A stretch of 25,167 bases of DNA from CAZAFM01 sp964484395 (GCA_964484395.1 CAZAFM010000025.1:1-25167), one strand, 5' to 3'. Positions 1 through 8,590 are shown, counted from the first letter of the stretch. The notes: generated by a model from the letters alone, not told the origin. Program-made: numbers and translations.

Positions 1-327
1 GCTAGAATACAACTACTTGAAGATGAGAAGAAAAGAGATATTATACTTCCTTTTTTTCTAGGTGGTATAGACTTTTTGCTTCAGCAAGTAGATATGCAAT
101 ATGAAGATAACTATCAAAACATAGCTCAATCTGTCGCAACAGATGTGTTTTCTAAGATATTTGGAGTAAGTCACAAAAGTGCTGATAAGTTTGTAACTAA
201 AGGCTTTGAGATAAACTGTACAGATAGAGGCTATGAGATGCTAACACTTGGAGGTCATAGCCTGCTAAAATGGCTTCAAGGAGACAAAGTAGCCTCCATG
301 AAGCTAAATGAACTCCTTAGAGACTAA
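1..327 (+). CDS. C-terminal part of an unrecognised protein (truncated by window edge)
   Basis: The frame is open from base 1 to the TAA at 325-327, giving 108 visible residues. The true start lies left of the window; the TTG at 76 is only the first internal start-like codon and has no good ribosome site. The visible part is soluble-looking and mixed in charge, with an aromatic and hydrophobic stretch near the beginning (PFFLGGIDFLL) and a C-terminus reading LGGHSLLKWLQGDKV. I see no membrane segment and no motif that I can tie to a family, so I give no function. It is convergent with the leftward operon that ends at 434, and a hairpin lies between them. Confidence 0.6.
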   Translation, partial: ARIQLLEDEKKRDIILPFFLGGIDFLLQQVDMQYEDNYQNIAQSVATDVFSKIFGVSHKSADKFVTKGFEINCTDRGYEMLTLGGHSLLKWLQGDKVASMKLNELLRD

Positions 328-378
328 AATCAAATAAAGGGATAGAACAGAAGAGTGCCCTCGCGACCTTTTAGCTCT

Positions 379-426
379 TGAAACCATCATGATTTTTGTT
401 TTTGTTTTGGAAACATGATGGTTTCA
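379..426. terminator. 13-bp perfect hairpin between convergent genes, probable bidirectional terminator
   Basis: Bases 379-391 (TGAAACCATCATG) are the exact reverse complement of 414-426, with a 22-base T-rich loop. It sits between the rightward gene ending at 327 and the leftward operon ending at 434. The right arm is followed by a T-rich stretch (TCTTTTATT), which suits termination of the rightward gene. The arm order also allows it to act on the leftward transcript, although no strong U tract follows there. The role is inferred from position and symmetry. Confidence 0.55.
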
Positions 427-433
427 TCTTTTA

Positions 434-1207
434 TTACTCAAACTTCCAAAGTTTTTTGACATCTTTTATATATTTTTTATCAAGAAGAACCAAAAGAACC
501 TCCTCTTTATCACCTAGTTCACCACATATTTCCCCTTCAGGTGAGCATAGAAGTGTGTCTCCATAGAAGTGCCATACATCATTTGCATCCTCTTTGTATC
601 TGCCTATTCTGTTTGCCCTTAGTATGTATATGGAGTTCAAAAACGCCCTAACGCGTATAATCTCTCTCCATCTATGAAGTGAGTCAAAAGTACTAGCAGT
701 AGGTAGTAGAAGAACATCTACTCCTCTTTTTTTTATCTCCAAAAAAAACTCATCAAAGTGAAGTTCATACCCAAAAACAACAGCAAACTTAAGCCCTTCA
801 AAATTAAAAGTATTTAACTTAAACTCACCATTTGGCTTTATAAAGAAGTTATCTTCATCCCAATGTTTGTAGCCTATAAACTTCTGTTGCGGATAATATC
901 GTGGGTTTTTATTCTTTTCAAACTTTGCAGCTACCTTAACAAATCCACCACCTCTTTTTACAACAAGTGGCGCAACTATACAGACCTCTGTAGTATTTGC
1001 AATCTCTTTTAGGGCTTGTATGTGGTTTTGGCTCTGCTTTTCTATCATTTTTGGAGGTGTGTTGACTAGCTCTTTAAAAAAGCGATTTAGAACATACTCT
1101 CCTATTAGCACAAGTCTAGCCCCCTTACTTGAACAAAGCTTCACATGCTCCTCTATTTTTTTAAGGTCAAGTGGTAGTGAGCTTAGTTGAAGTGCGGCTA
1201 CTTTCAA
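434..1207 (-). CDS. Nitrilase-superfamily (carbon-nitrogen hydrolase) protein lacking the catalytic Cys
   Basis: This 257-residue protein has the single-domain length and strand pattern of the carbon-nitrogen hydrolase superfamily, whose enzymes cleave amides or nitriles with a Glu-Lys-Cys triad. The Glu region is visible (LVLIGEYV, E37) and so is a Lys region (IGYKHWDED, K114). The segment that normally reads like ICYD reads VVFGYELHF, with Gly146 encoded by GGG at the nucleophile position. Classical amidase activity is therefore unlikely; a binding or scaffold role, or a relocated nucleophile, is possible. Translation starts at TTG (1207-1205), which overlaps the xseB stop as TTGA, so it is probably translationally coupled. 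It is the last gene of the leftward operon. Family confidence is good; the substrate is unknown. Confidence 0.8.
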   Translation of the reverse strand: MKVAALQLSSLPLDLKKIEEHVKLCSSKGARLVLIGEYVLNRFFKELVNTPPKMIEKQSQNHIQALKEIANTTEVCIVAPLVVKRGGGFVKVAAKFEKNKNPRYYPQQKFIGYKHWDEDNFFIKPNGEFKLNTFNFEGLKFAVVFGYELHFDEFFLEIKKRGVDVLLLPTASTFDSLHRWREIIRVRAFLNSIYILRANRIGRYKEDANDVWHFYGDTLLCSPEGEICGELGDKEEVLLVLLDKKYIKDVKKLWKFE

Positions 1208-1404
1208 GCTTCGTCCTTAGCTTCAAAGCTCTTTTTTATCTCCTCATACTCTACTTTTGCATCATCTAGGAGTTTTTGAGCAGCCTTTATCTCATCCATA
1301 CCCTCTTTGTAGAGCTTCATACTCTCTTCTAAAGTAATCTCTGGGTTCATAAGTTTTTCTAGTATCTCTTTTGAGTGTTTTATCTTATCTTCAAAGTTTA
1401 TCAT
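1204..1404 (-). CDS. xseB: Exodeoxyribonuclease VII small subunit
   Basis: At 66 residues this matches the small all-helical XseB family. It has the typical first-helix/loop/second-helix pattern, including PEITLEESMKLYKEGM followed by an AQKLLDDAK helix. XseB subunits coat the coiled-coil part of XseA, and the complex degrades single-stranded DNA in both directions in the cytoplasm; xseA is not in this window. The start ATG overlaps the metX stop by four bases (ATGA), and its own stop overlaps the next gene's TTG start, so it is tightly coupled inside the operon. Short helical proteins are easy to mis-assign, but the motif and length agree well. Confidence 0.85.
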   Translation of the reverse strand: MINFEDKIKHSKEILEKLMNPEITLEESMKLYKEGMDEIKAAQKLLDDAKVEYEEIKKSFEAKDEA

Positions 1405-2510
1405 ATCCTATCCTCCAAAATATCACTAACTATCTCTTCAAACTTAAAATGCTCTACCAAAAAAGCATCATGCCCATAAGCACTATCTATCTCAAAAAAC
1501 CTACACTGCTGCTCTTTACCAGCTTTTTTCATAGCCATATCTAGCTCTCTTAGCTCACTACTTCTAAACATCATATCTCCACTAAACCCTATAGGATAGA
1601 TTTTTGATTTTACTCCCTTTAGAGCATCCTCTAAGCTCTCAAATCCTAAAGAGAGATCAAAAATAGATATAGCCTTTAGTAAATATAGATAACTTAGTGG
1701 GTCAAACCAGTTTGGAAAATTGTATCCATTATACTCCAGATACCTCTCTACTTCGAACCGTCCAAAAAGCTCATAAAGCCCATCAGTATCAACATACTTT
1801 CTACCAAACTTCTTATCCATAGTCTCAGAACTTAGATAGTCTAAAAACCCTATCATCCTAGCTACACTAAGACCAGAGAGACCAAACTTCTCTATATCCT
1901 CATCACTATACTCACCACCATTAAAAACTGAGTCATTTTTGATAGCTTCCATCATGATTTTGTTAGCAGCTATAACTTTTGAGCTTGTAGCATGAGTTGT
2001 AGCAAGCGGGATAATCTTTTTTGCAAAAGAAGGAAAGTGAACCGCAAAACTCAAAGCCTGCATTCCCCCCATACTTCCACCTATGACTGCCTTTGCTTCA
2101 TATATTCCTAGCCTAGTAAAAAGAGCTATTTGAGCCTTTAGCATATCTCTTATGGTTACTACTGGAAATCTCAGCCCATATCTCTTATCACTAGGATACA
2201 TAGGCGATTTAGGTGAGGTTGAGCCAAAGCAACTTCCTATGACATTTACACAGATAACAAAAAACTTATCAGTATCAATCGCCTTTCCACTACCTATCAT
2301 AGCATCCCACCAGCCAGGCTTCCTATCTCCCTCATAAAAACCAGCTGCATGCTGAGAGCCTGAAAGTGCATGAGCTACTATTACTACATTACTTCTATCC
2401 TCATTTAGCTCACCGTATGTCTCATAAGCTTGCTCATAAGGCTCAAGAATCCTGCCACTATCTAGATAAAGTGGTGTAGTAAAGCTCTCTTTACTCTTTT
2501 TTATTTCCAC
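1401..2510 (-). CDS. metX: Homoserine O-acyltransferase (MetX family, alpha/beta hydrolase)
   Basis: At 369 residues this has the full length of MetX, which transfers an acyl group (usually acetyl from acetyl-CoA) to L-homoserine on the way to methionine. The N-terminal AHALSGSQHAAG block, the nucleophile elbow GGSMGGMQAL (Ser146), the Asp in GFSGDMMF (D312) and the His in YGHDAF (H347) form the expected Ser-Asp-His triad. Acetyl versus succinyl specificity cannot be read safely by eye. The start is GTG at 2510-2508, six bases after the guaB stop, with only a weak Shine-Dalgarno sequence, so translation may depend on guaB upstream. Its stop overlaps xseB. Confidence 0.93.
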   Translation of the reverse strand: MEIKKSKESFTTPLYLDSGRILEPYEQAYETYGELNEDRSNVVIVAHALSGSQHAAGFYEGDRKPGWWDAMIGSGKAIDTDKFFVICVNVIGSCFGSTSPKSPMYPSDKRYGLRFPVVTIRDMLKAQIALFTRLGIYEAKAVIGGSMGGMQALSFAVHFPSFAKKIIPLATTHATSSKVIAANKIMMEAIKNDSVFNGGEYSDEDIEKFGLSGLSVARMIGFLDYLSSETMDKKFGRKYVDTDGLYELFGRFEVERYLEYNGYNFPNWFDPLSYLYLLKAISIFDLSLGFESLEDALKGVKSKIYPIGFSGDMMFRSSELRELDMAMKKAGKEQQCRFFEIDSAYGHDAFLVEHFKFEEIVSDILEDRI

Positions 2511-2516
2511 TACTAC

Positions 2517-3971
2517 TTAGTTTCCATTTGCCTGATAGTTTGGTGCTTCTTTTGTAACTGTAACATCGTGTACATGAGACTCTTTTAGTCCTGCGTTGGT
2601 TATTTTTACAAACTTTGCGTTTTTCCAAAGTGTTTTTATATCTTTTGAGCCTGTGTACCCCATAGATGACCTTAGGCCGCCAATTAGCTGATAGATGACA
2701 TCTTCTAATCTACCACGATATGGAACCATACCTTCAATACCCTCTGGCACTAACTTATCAGCAGCTGTTCCTTCTTGAAAGTATCTATCTGTACTACCTT
2801 TACTCATAGCACCTATACTTCCCATGCCTCTATAGGTTTTATATTTTCTTCCTTGATACATTACAGATTCACCAGGACTCTCTTCAGTTCCAGCTAGAAG
2901 AGAGCCTATCATAATAGAGCTAGCTCCAGCACCAAGTGCTTTTGCAAGGTCACCTGAGTATTTGATACCTCCATCAGCTACAACTGGAACACCTAGCTCT
3001 TTTGCCACTTCCGCACACTCACTTATAGCACTCATTTGAGGAACTCCTACCCCAGCTACTATACGAGTGGTACATATACTTCCAGGACCTATTCCAACTT
3101 TGAGTGCATCGGCTCCTTCTTCTGCTAGGTCTCTTACTGCCTCTTTTGTAGCTATATTTCCTGCTATTACATCTACTTTTAGGTTCTCTTTTATGAGTCT
3201 TACTGTATCTATAATACCTTTAGAGTGACCATGAGCACTATCAAGTACTAGTACATCAACTCCAGCTTCTACTAAAGCCCGTGCACGATCTAGCTGATTT
3301 ACACCAATAGCCGCTCCTACTCTTAGCCTACCATACTCATCTTTATTGGCATTTGGATACTCTATCTTTTTTTGAATATCTTTTATGGTGATAAGCCCTT
3401 TTAACCTGTTTGCTTCATCTACTATTGGGAGTTTTTCTATCTTGTGTTTGTGAAGTATGTCTTTAGCTTCATCTAGAGTAGTTCCAGCTTTTGCTGTTAT
3501 AAGTGGCATTTTTGTCATTACATCACCTACTTTTTGACCAAAATCATTGATAAACCTCAAATCACGATTAGTAATAATACCTATAAGGGTTCCATCTCTA
3601 TCTACAACTGGCACACCTGAGATTTTGTAGTTTCCAGATAGGTCAACTACATGCTGGAGTGTTGCATCTTCATGCACATATATAGGATCTATGATGATAC
3701 CACTCTCACTCTTTTTAACTAGCTTAACCTCACTAGCTTGTGAAGCTACATCCATATTTTTATGAATAACACCAATTCCTCCAAGTCTTGCCATAGCAAT
3801 AGCTGCTCTATACTCTGTAACTGTATCCATAGCAGCTGAAATTAGAGGCATATTTAATGAGATATTTTTTGTTAGTTTTGTAGTAATATCAACATCTTTT
3901 GGCAATACCTCAGAGTATTGTGGAACAAGTAGTACATCTCCAAAAGTTAGTGCTTCTCCTATTAGGTTCAT
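2517..3971 (-). CDS. guaB: Inosine-5'-monophosphate dehydrogenase
   Basis: At 484 residues this is the normal bacterial length. The enzyme oxidises IMP to XMP with NAD+, the committed step of GMP synthesis. The catalytic loop GIGPGSICTTRIVAG carries the nucleophile Cys300. Two CBS domains are inserted at about residues 95-145 and 153-203 (for example VPVVDRDGTLIGIITNRDL), and the NAD-site SAHGHS and flap MGSIGAMSKGS segments are present. The ATG follows an AAGGAG Shine-Dalgarno sequence and lies 10 bp after gatA. All key elements are intact. Confidence 0.97.
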   Translation of the reverse strand: MNLIGEALTFGDVLLVPQYSEVLPKDVDITTKLTKNISLNMPLISAAMDTVTEYRAAIAMARLGGIGVIHKNMDVASQASEVKLVKKSESGIIIDPIYVHEDATLQHVVDLSGNYKISGVPVVDRDGTLIGIITNRDLRFINDFGQKVGDVMTKMPLITAKAGTTLDEAKDILHKHKIEKLPIVDEANRLKGLITIKDIQKKIEYPNANKDEYGRLRVGAAIGVNQLDRARALVEAGVDVLVLDSAHGHSKGIIDTVRLIKENLKVDVIAGNIATKEAVRDLAEEGADALKVGIGPGSICTTRIVAGVGVPQMSAISECAEVAKELGVPVVADGGIKYSGDLAKALGAGASSIMIGSLLAGTEESPGESVMYQGRKYKTYRGMGSIGAMSKGSTDRYFQEGTAADKLVPEGIEGMVPYRGRLEDVIYQLIGGLRSSMGYTGSKDIKTLWKNAKFVKITNAGLKESHVHDVTVTKEAPNYQANGN

Positions 3972-3981
3972 TAAATCTCCT

Positions 3982-5319
3982 TCATTGTATTGCTTCTTCT
4001 AGGCTTAGAGCGGCATCTAGTAAGGTCTGCTCATCAAATGCTCTTCCTACTAACTGCATTGAAAGTGGAAGTCCTGCATCGTTTTTGCCAACTGGAAGTG
4101 CTAGGGCTGGTAGTCCTGCTAGGTTTACTGATATAGTGTATACATCACTTAAATACATCTCAAGTGGACTTTTCTTACTTCCAAAACCAAAAGCAGCACT
4201 TGTAGTAACTGGTGAGAGAATCACATCTGCCTCTTTAAAAATCTCCTCATACTCATCTTTTATTAAGTGTCTTACCTTCTGAGCCTTTAAGTAGTACGCA
4301 TCATAGTACCCACTACTTAGAACAAATGTCCCAAGAAGTATCCGTCTTTTTACCTCATCTCCAAAGCCTTGACTTCTTGTTTTGATATAGGTCTCATTTA
4401 GATTTTTTGCCTCTGCTCTGTTTCCATATCTGATACCATCAAAGCGCGCTAGGTTACTACTAGCTTCCGCTGTTGCTACTATGTAGTATGTAGCTACATG
4501 GTATTTGACATTTGACATAGACTTTCTAACTATCTTATGACCTCTACTCTCAAGTGCTTTTATACTCTCTTCATAAGCCTTTTTTATATCCTCATCTGCA
4601 TCTTTTACAAACTCATCTAGTACGGCTACTGTTAGTTTTTTAGAACTATCTAGATTATTATATGTAGGTTTGTACTCTCTTTTTGCACTTGTACTATCCA
4701 TGCTATCACATCCACTTAGTGCATCATACAAAAAAGAAGCATCTTTAACATCTTGAGTAATAGGTCCTATTTGATCCAAACTACTACTAAAAGCTACAAG
4801 CCCATACCTACTCACACTTCCATAAGTTGGTTTAAACCCTACACATCCACAAAAAGCAGCTGGCTGTCTGATAGACCCTCCTGTATCACTTCCAAGGGCT
4901 GCTAGTGCAACTCCACCACCTACTGCTGCTGCACTTCCTCCACTACTTCCACCGGGTACTTTTGAGCCATCATGTGGGTTTAGGGTCTTTCCATAGCAGC
5001 TAGTCTCAGTTGAGCTTCCCATAGCAAACTCATCCATATTTGCTCTACCAAATGGGGTCATCCCAGAGTTTGCAAGCTTCTTAATAACTGTTGCATTATA
5101 TGGAGATATATATCCCTTTAGCATATTTGAAGAACATGTAATCTCCCAGCCTTTAACATTTATGTTGTCTTTAATAAGTATAGGAATACCGCTTCCTGCA
5201 TCTTTTACATCTATATAGGCGTTTAACTCTGACTTCTCTTCTATCTTAGATTTTAAATCCTTTTTTAACTCTACTATCTCTGCACTATCAAGCTTACTTG
5301 CATCTCTTAGTTTTATCAT
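3982..5319 (-). CDS. gatA: Glutamyl-tRNA(Gln)/aspartyl-tRNA(Asn) amidotransferase subunit A
   Basis: This 445-residue amidase-signature protein shows the Ser-cisSer-Lys triad as K50 (LIKDNI), S125 (VPGGSSGGSAAAV) and S149 (DTGGSIRQPAAF). GatA releases ammonia from glutamine and passes it to GatB, which amidates mischarged Glu-tRNA(Gln) or Asp-tRNA(Asn). The closing LPALALPVG and GLPLSMQLVG segments are typical of GatA rather than of a generic amidase. gatB and gatC are not in the window, so the operon does not hold the whole complex. The ATG overlaps the aroC stop by four bases. Confidence 0.95.
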   Translation of the reverse strand: MIKLRDASKLDSAEIVELKKDLKSKIEEKSELNAYIDVKDAGSGIPILIKDNINVKGWEITCSSNMLKGYISPYNATVIKKLANSGMTPFGRANMDEFAMGSSTETSCYGKTLNPHDGSKVPGGSSGGSAAAVGGGVALAALGSDTGGSIRQPAAFCGCVGFKPTYGSVSRYGLVAFSSSLDQIGPITQDVKDASFLYDALSGCDSMDSTSAKREYKPTYNNLDSSKKLTVAVLDEFVKDADEDIKKAYEESIKALESRGHKIVRKSMSNVKYHVATYYIVATAEASSNLARFDGIRYGNRAEAKNLNETYIKTRSQGFGDEVKRRILLGTFVLSSGYYDAYYLKAQKVRHLIKDEYEEIFKEADVILSPVTTSAAFGFGSKKSPLEMYLSDVYTISVNLAGLPALALPVGKNDAGLPLSMQLVGRAFDEQTLLDAALSLEEAIQ

Positions 5320-6428
5320 TCACCACTCCTAAAAAAATCTTCAAAACTTCTTCTATTTGAGTATATCACTCTAACATCATCCATCCGTCTTCCCATATCA
5401 CACAAAAGCGCATCAGCTATTACAATAGCAGCTTGAGCCTCAGCAACAACAGAGCCTCTTATGGCAATACATGGGTCATGTCTTCCTTTTAAAGAGAACT
5501 CCACTTCTTCACCACTCTCTTTTATGCTTTTTTGCTTCTTAAAAATCGAAGGTGTTGGTTTGAAGTAGACCTTTATATCTATATCCTCTCCTGTGCTAAT
5601 ACCACCTAGTATTCCACCTGAGTTGTTTGTCTTTAAACCATCTTCTCTTATAGGGTCATTATCTTCACTTCCTTTTTTTAAAGAAGCCTCACATCCTAAA
5701 CCTATCTCTAAGCCTTTAACTCCATTTAGCCCCATAAAAATACCACCTATCTTAGCATCAAGCTTCCCATACATAGGCTCGCCAAGTCCAGGAGGTGGGT
5801 TTTTGACTTTAACTAAAACACTTCCACCAATAGAGTCACCCTCTTTTTTGACCATCTCTATTAGCGCTTTTTGACTAGACTCCAAAGAGCTATCAAGTGT
5901 GTATATATCACTCCTTTTGGCGTGTTCAAAGTCTATGTTTTGAGCCTCTATATCACCTATACTATAAACCCCACCAACCACCTCTATGTCAATCTCTTTT
6001 AAGATAAGCTTTGCAACAGCTCCAGCACAAACCCTAGCAGCACTCTCTCTAGCACTACTTCTTCCCCCTCCTCTATAATCTCTTAAGCCATACTTCATAA
6101 AGTAGCTTATATCAGCGTGCCCCGGTCTAAAAATCTCTTTTATGTTATTATAATCACGGCTTTTTTGGTTTTTGTTATATATCACAAAAGCTATAGGAGA
6201 GCCTGTACAAACCCCTTCAAAAACCCCACTAAGTATCTCTACTCTATCATCCTCTTTTCTCTGTGTCATAGAGCTATTTCTACCTGGCTTTCTTCTATCT
6301 AGTTCAGTTTGTAAAAAAACCTCATCAAGCTTCAACCCAGCAGGTACTCCTTCAACTATACAGCCAACTGCTTTTCCATGAGACTCTCCAAAAGTAGTGA
6401 AACGAAATCTATCCCCAAAGCTATTCAT
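5316..6428 (-). CDS. aroC: Chorismate synthase
   Basis: This 370-residue protein catalyses loss of phosphate from 5-enolpyruvylshikimate-3-phosphate to give chorismate, the last shikimate-pathway step, using reduced FMN. Family signatures are intact: GESHG near the N-terminus (H17), RPGHAD (H104), the GGGRSSARE block near residue 120-128, and the C-terminal RHDPCIAIRG segment. The ATG lies inside the end of rnc (8-bp overlap), and the stop overlaps gatA. The rnhA-rnc-aroC order matches what I recall from Helicobacter and Campylobacter. Confidence 0.97.
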   Translation of the reverse strand: MNSFGDRFRFTTFGESHGKAVGCIVEGVPAGLKLDEVFLQTELDRRKPGRNSSMTQRKEDDRVEILSGVFEGVCTGSPIAFVIYNKNQKSRDYNNIKEIFRPGHADISYFMKYGLRDYRGGGRSSARESAARVCAGAVAKLILKEIDIEVVGGVYSIGDIEAQNIDFEHAKRSDIYTLDSSLESSQKALIEMVKKEGDSIGGSVLVKVKNPPPGLGEPMYGKLDAKIGGIFMGLNGVKGLEIGLGCEASLKKGSEDNDPIREDGLKTNNSGGILGGISTGEDIDIKVYFKPTPSIFKKQKSIKESGEEVEFSLKGRHDPCIAIRGSVVAEAQAAIVIADALLCDMGRRMDDVRVIYSNRRSFEDFFRSGE

Positions 6429-7104
6429 TTAACTCCTTATTTAGCTCCATAAGCGCTAGCTGAGCGGCTTTTTGTTGTGCGTCTTTTTTGCTATTTCCAC
6501 TCTGTGTAGCATAAACCCTGCCCTCTATAACTACTGAAATCTCAAACTCTTTTTGATGATCAGGACCACTTGTTTTTTGTAAAATATATTCTGGAATTGT
6601 ACCAAAATGAGCTTGAGTGACCTCTTGAAGTGTGGTCTTATAGTCACTAAAAACAGAGTCAAAGTCAATATTTGGATAGATCTTTTCTGTCAAGATGTAG
6701 AGTATCTCCCTACAAACCTCTATCCCACTCTCCAAATAAACAGCTCCAATAATTGCTTCAAAGGCACTTGAAAGGATAGAGGGCTTCTCTCTTCCTTTGT
6801 TATTATCTTCAGCAACAGATAGATAGATATGCTCTCCAAGCTCTACTTTTTGAGCATATCTAAAAAGACTCTTTTCACTCACAAGTGAAGCCCTCATCTT
6901 TGAAAGTTGACCCTCTTTATGCTTAGGAAACTTCAAAAAAAGATACTCACCTATAAGCAAGTCAATAACCGCGTCCCCTAAAAACTCTAGCCGTTCATTG
7001 TTTTTAACTCTAGTGTAGCTTTTGTGTGTCAAAGCACTTTGAAGTAAATCACTATCTTTAAACTCATACCCTAGAAGTTTTTGAAAATTTTTTACATCAC
7101 TCAT
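6421..7104 (-). CDS. rnc: Ribonuclease III
   Basis: At 227 residues this is the usual bacterial length. The catalytic domain carries the signature NERLEFLGDAV (residues 36-46, including E40 and D44) and the metal-binding SSAFEAIIGAVYLE helix (E116). A double-stranded-RNA-binding domain follows from about residue 154 and ends in the GNSKKDAQQKAAQLAL helix. The enzyme cuts double-stranded RNA in rRNA processing and mRNA or antisense turnover. The start ATG overlaps the end of rnhA by 8 bp, so two RNases acting on different RNA duplexes are coupled. Confidence 0.96.
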   Translation of the reverse strand: MSDVKNFQKLLGYEFKDSDLLQSALTHKSYTRVKNNERLEFLGDAVIDLLIGEYLFLKFPKHKEGQLSKMRASLVSEKSLFRYAQKVELGEHIYLSVAEDNNKGREKPSILSSAFEAIIGAVYLESGIEVCREILYILTEKIYPNIDFDSVFSDYKTTLQEVTQAHFGTIPEYILQKTSGPDHQKEFEISVVIEGRVYATQSGNSKKDAQQKAAQLALMELNKELNE

Positions 7105-7528
7105 ATACTACCTTGATTTTTGATGCCTCATCTTTTGCTATCTCATCACATCTCTCATTTTCAGGGTGATTATTGTGTCCTTTTACCCAAAAAGCTCGTA
7201 CTTTGTGAATCTTTGATATATCTAGATACTCCTTCCACAAATCGACATTTTTGACATTCTTAAAGCTTTTTTTTACCCAACCTTCTAACCATTGCTCTAT
7301 GGCTTTTTGTACATATTGAGAGTCTGTGTATATATCTACTTCACAAGGCTCTTTTAGTACTTTTAGAGCCTCTATTACAGCTCTTAGCTCCATTCTGTTG
7401 TTTGTTGTGTGCTGCTCTCCTCCACTCACAATCCGCTCTTTATCACCATATCTAAGAATTGCCGCATATCCTCCAGCCCCGGGATTACCAAGTGAGCTTC
7501 CATCAGAGAAGAGAGTTATTTTCTTCAA
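7097..7528 (-). CDS. rnhA: Ribonuclease HI
   Basis: This 143-residue protein has the complete RNase HI active site: D9 (FSDGSS), E47 (NRMELRA), D69 (YTDSQYV) and D128 (ERCDEIA), plus H118 in WVKGH. It removes RNA from RNA:DNA hybrids such as R-loops and replication primers. The start is TTG at 7528-7526, lying 26 bp inside the upstream TPR gene. A strong Shine-Dalgarno sequence (AAAGGAGAG) with 7-base spacing supports this start over any later one. It overlaps rnc downstream. Confidence 0.95.
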   Translation of the reverse strand: MKKITLFSDGSSLGNPGAGGYAAILRYGDKERIVSGGEQHTTNNRMELRAVIEALKVLKEPCEVDIYTDSQYVQKAIEQWLEGWVKKSFKNVKNVDLWKEYLDISKIHKVRAFWVKGHNNHPENERCDEIAKDEASKIKVVYE

Positions 7529-8552
7529 AAGAGCTCTCCTTTTTTTCTAGAACTGCAAAAGGCTCTACCTCTAGTAGACTCTGACAGTTCTGACACCTAC
7601 TTACATAGAGTGGATAGACATATTTACACTCATCACATATATACTCAAAGCTTAGACTTCCTTGAGTGTTTGAGCATCTATTTAAAGCTATAAGCACTTC
7701 AAATTCAAACTTTGAGCTCTTTTGTGCGAGATTAAAATAACCTTTTGCACTATATAACTCTTTTAAAAATGGTATTTGCTCAACCTTTTGCAGGTCAACA
7801 TCTCTTTTTTGAACACTCCATAGTAGGTCTATAAAGCGCTCTGTGTTTTGTGAATTTATCTGCTTCCAAAAAAGAGTTTTTGAATTTGTAGCAAAAAAGC
7901 TCATCACCTCTCTTTGTATAAAAGTGTATTTTTTAAGTATCTTTTCTAGCTCCAAGCACTTTTTATCAACACTCATAGATGAATGGGCTATTATGCTTTT
8001 AGCACTAAAAAACCCATACTCTCTTTTTGTATCAACATCTAGCTCTTCTAAAGACTCTAAAAGCTCAAGTGCTTTTTTGTACTCACCTAGACTCTCATAC
8101 ACATACATAAGATATGTTAGAGCACTTTTGTGTCTTGGGTAGTTTTTTAATATCTCTAAGAATATATCCTTTGACCTCTGAAGAAATCCAGCCTTAAAAT
8201 AAGTCCCACCCAAGAGCTCCATCACCTCAAGTCTCTGGGCTGAGATAGGAAGTGATTCAAGGATAGCTAGGTAGATTCTTATAGCTTTTTCTATATCTCC
8301 ACTTTTTGAGTAGATGTTTGCTAGAAGTTTTAGTGGGGTAATAGGCTCATTTGAGTTTTTTAGAAGCCAAACTATTTCATCATCAAAACCAAAAAGCTCA
8401 AATCGTTTTACAAACTTTCTTAGATTTTTTTCGTTTTTTCTGGTACTATACATACGCCATAGGATGCTTGAGAGGGAAATAATAAAAACTATAGTGAAAA
8501 ACAGTATAATTCCAAAAAGTGGGTCTCTATACTCTATAAAAAATCCATCCAT
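7503..8552 (-). CDS. Membrane-anchored TPR protein with C-terminal rubredoxin-type knuckle, LapB/YciM-like
   Basis: The protein has 349 residues. It has one N-terminal membrane segment (about 12-33, IILFFTIVFIISLSSIL), then a basic stretch and several helical TPR-like repeats (about 70-290, for example KLLANIYSKSGDIEKAIRIY). A C-terminal two-CxxC knuckle follows: C306-DE-C309 and C320-QN-C323. This order matches E. coli LapB, which is anchored by one helix and restrains LpxC and lipopolysaccharide synthesis through FtsH. Whether that role holds here is inference. It is the first gene of the nine-gene leftward operon, behind an extended -10 promoter, and its end overlaps rnhA by 26 bp. TPR architecture is confident; orthology to LapB is moderate. 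Confidence 0.75.
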   Translation of the reverse strand: MDGFFIEYRDPLFGIILFFTIVFIISLSSILWRMYSTRKNEKNLRKFVKRFELFGFDDEIVWLLKNSNEPITPLKLLANIYSKSGDIEKAIRIYLAILESLPISAQRLEVMELLGGTYFKAGFLQRSKDIFLEILKNYPRHKSALTYLMYVYESLGEYKKALELLESLEELDVDTKREYGFFSAKSIIAHSSMSVDKKCLELEKILKKYTFIQREVMSFFATNSKTLFWKQINSQNTERFIDLLWSVQKRDVDLQKVEQIPFLKELYSAKGYFNLAQKSSKFEFEVLIALNRCSNTQGSLSFEYICDECKYVYPLYVSRCQNCQSLLEVEPFAVLEKKESSFEENNSLL

Positions 8553-8575
8553 ATTGCAGTATCTTTTTAGATAGA

Positions 8576-8584
8576 ATTATATCA
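8576..8584 (-). promoter_or_regulatory. Extended -10 promoter for the leftward operon
   Basis: Read on the minus strand, these bases are TGATATAAT, a perfect TATAAT with the TGn extension. Transcription would begin near 8569, leaving a leader of about 17 bases before the TPR start at 8552. There is no recognisable -35 box, as is usual for sigma-70 promoters in Campylobacterota. It is the only clear promoter for the next 8 kb of overlapping genes. Prediction from sequence only. Confidence 0.55.
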
Positions 8585-8590
8585 AACTAA

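Noticed and set aside
3899..4282. Rightward 127-codon frame across the guaB-gatA junction
   Set aside because: It is antisense to two well-supported enzymes, has low-complexity composition and has no ribosome site.
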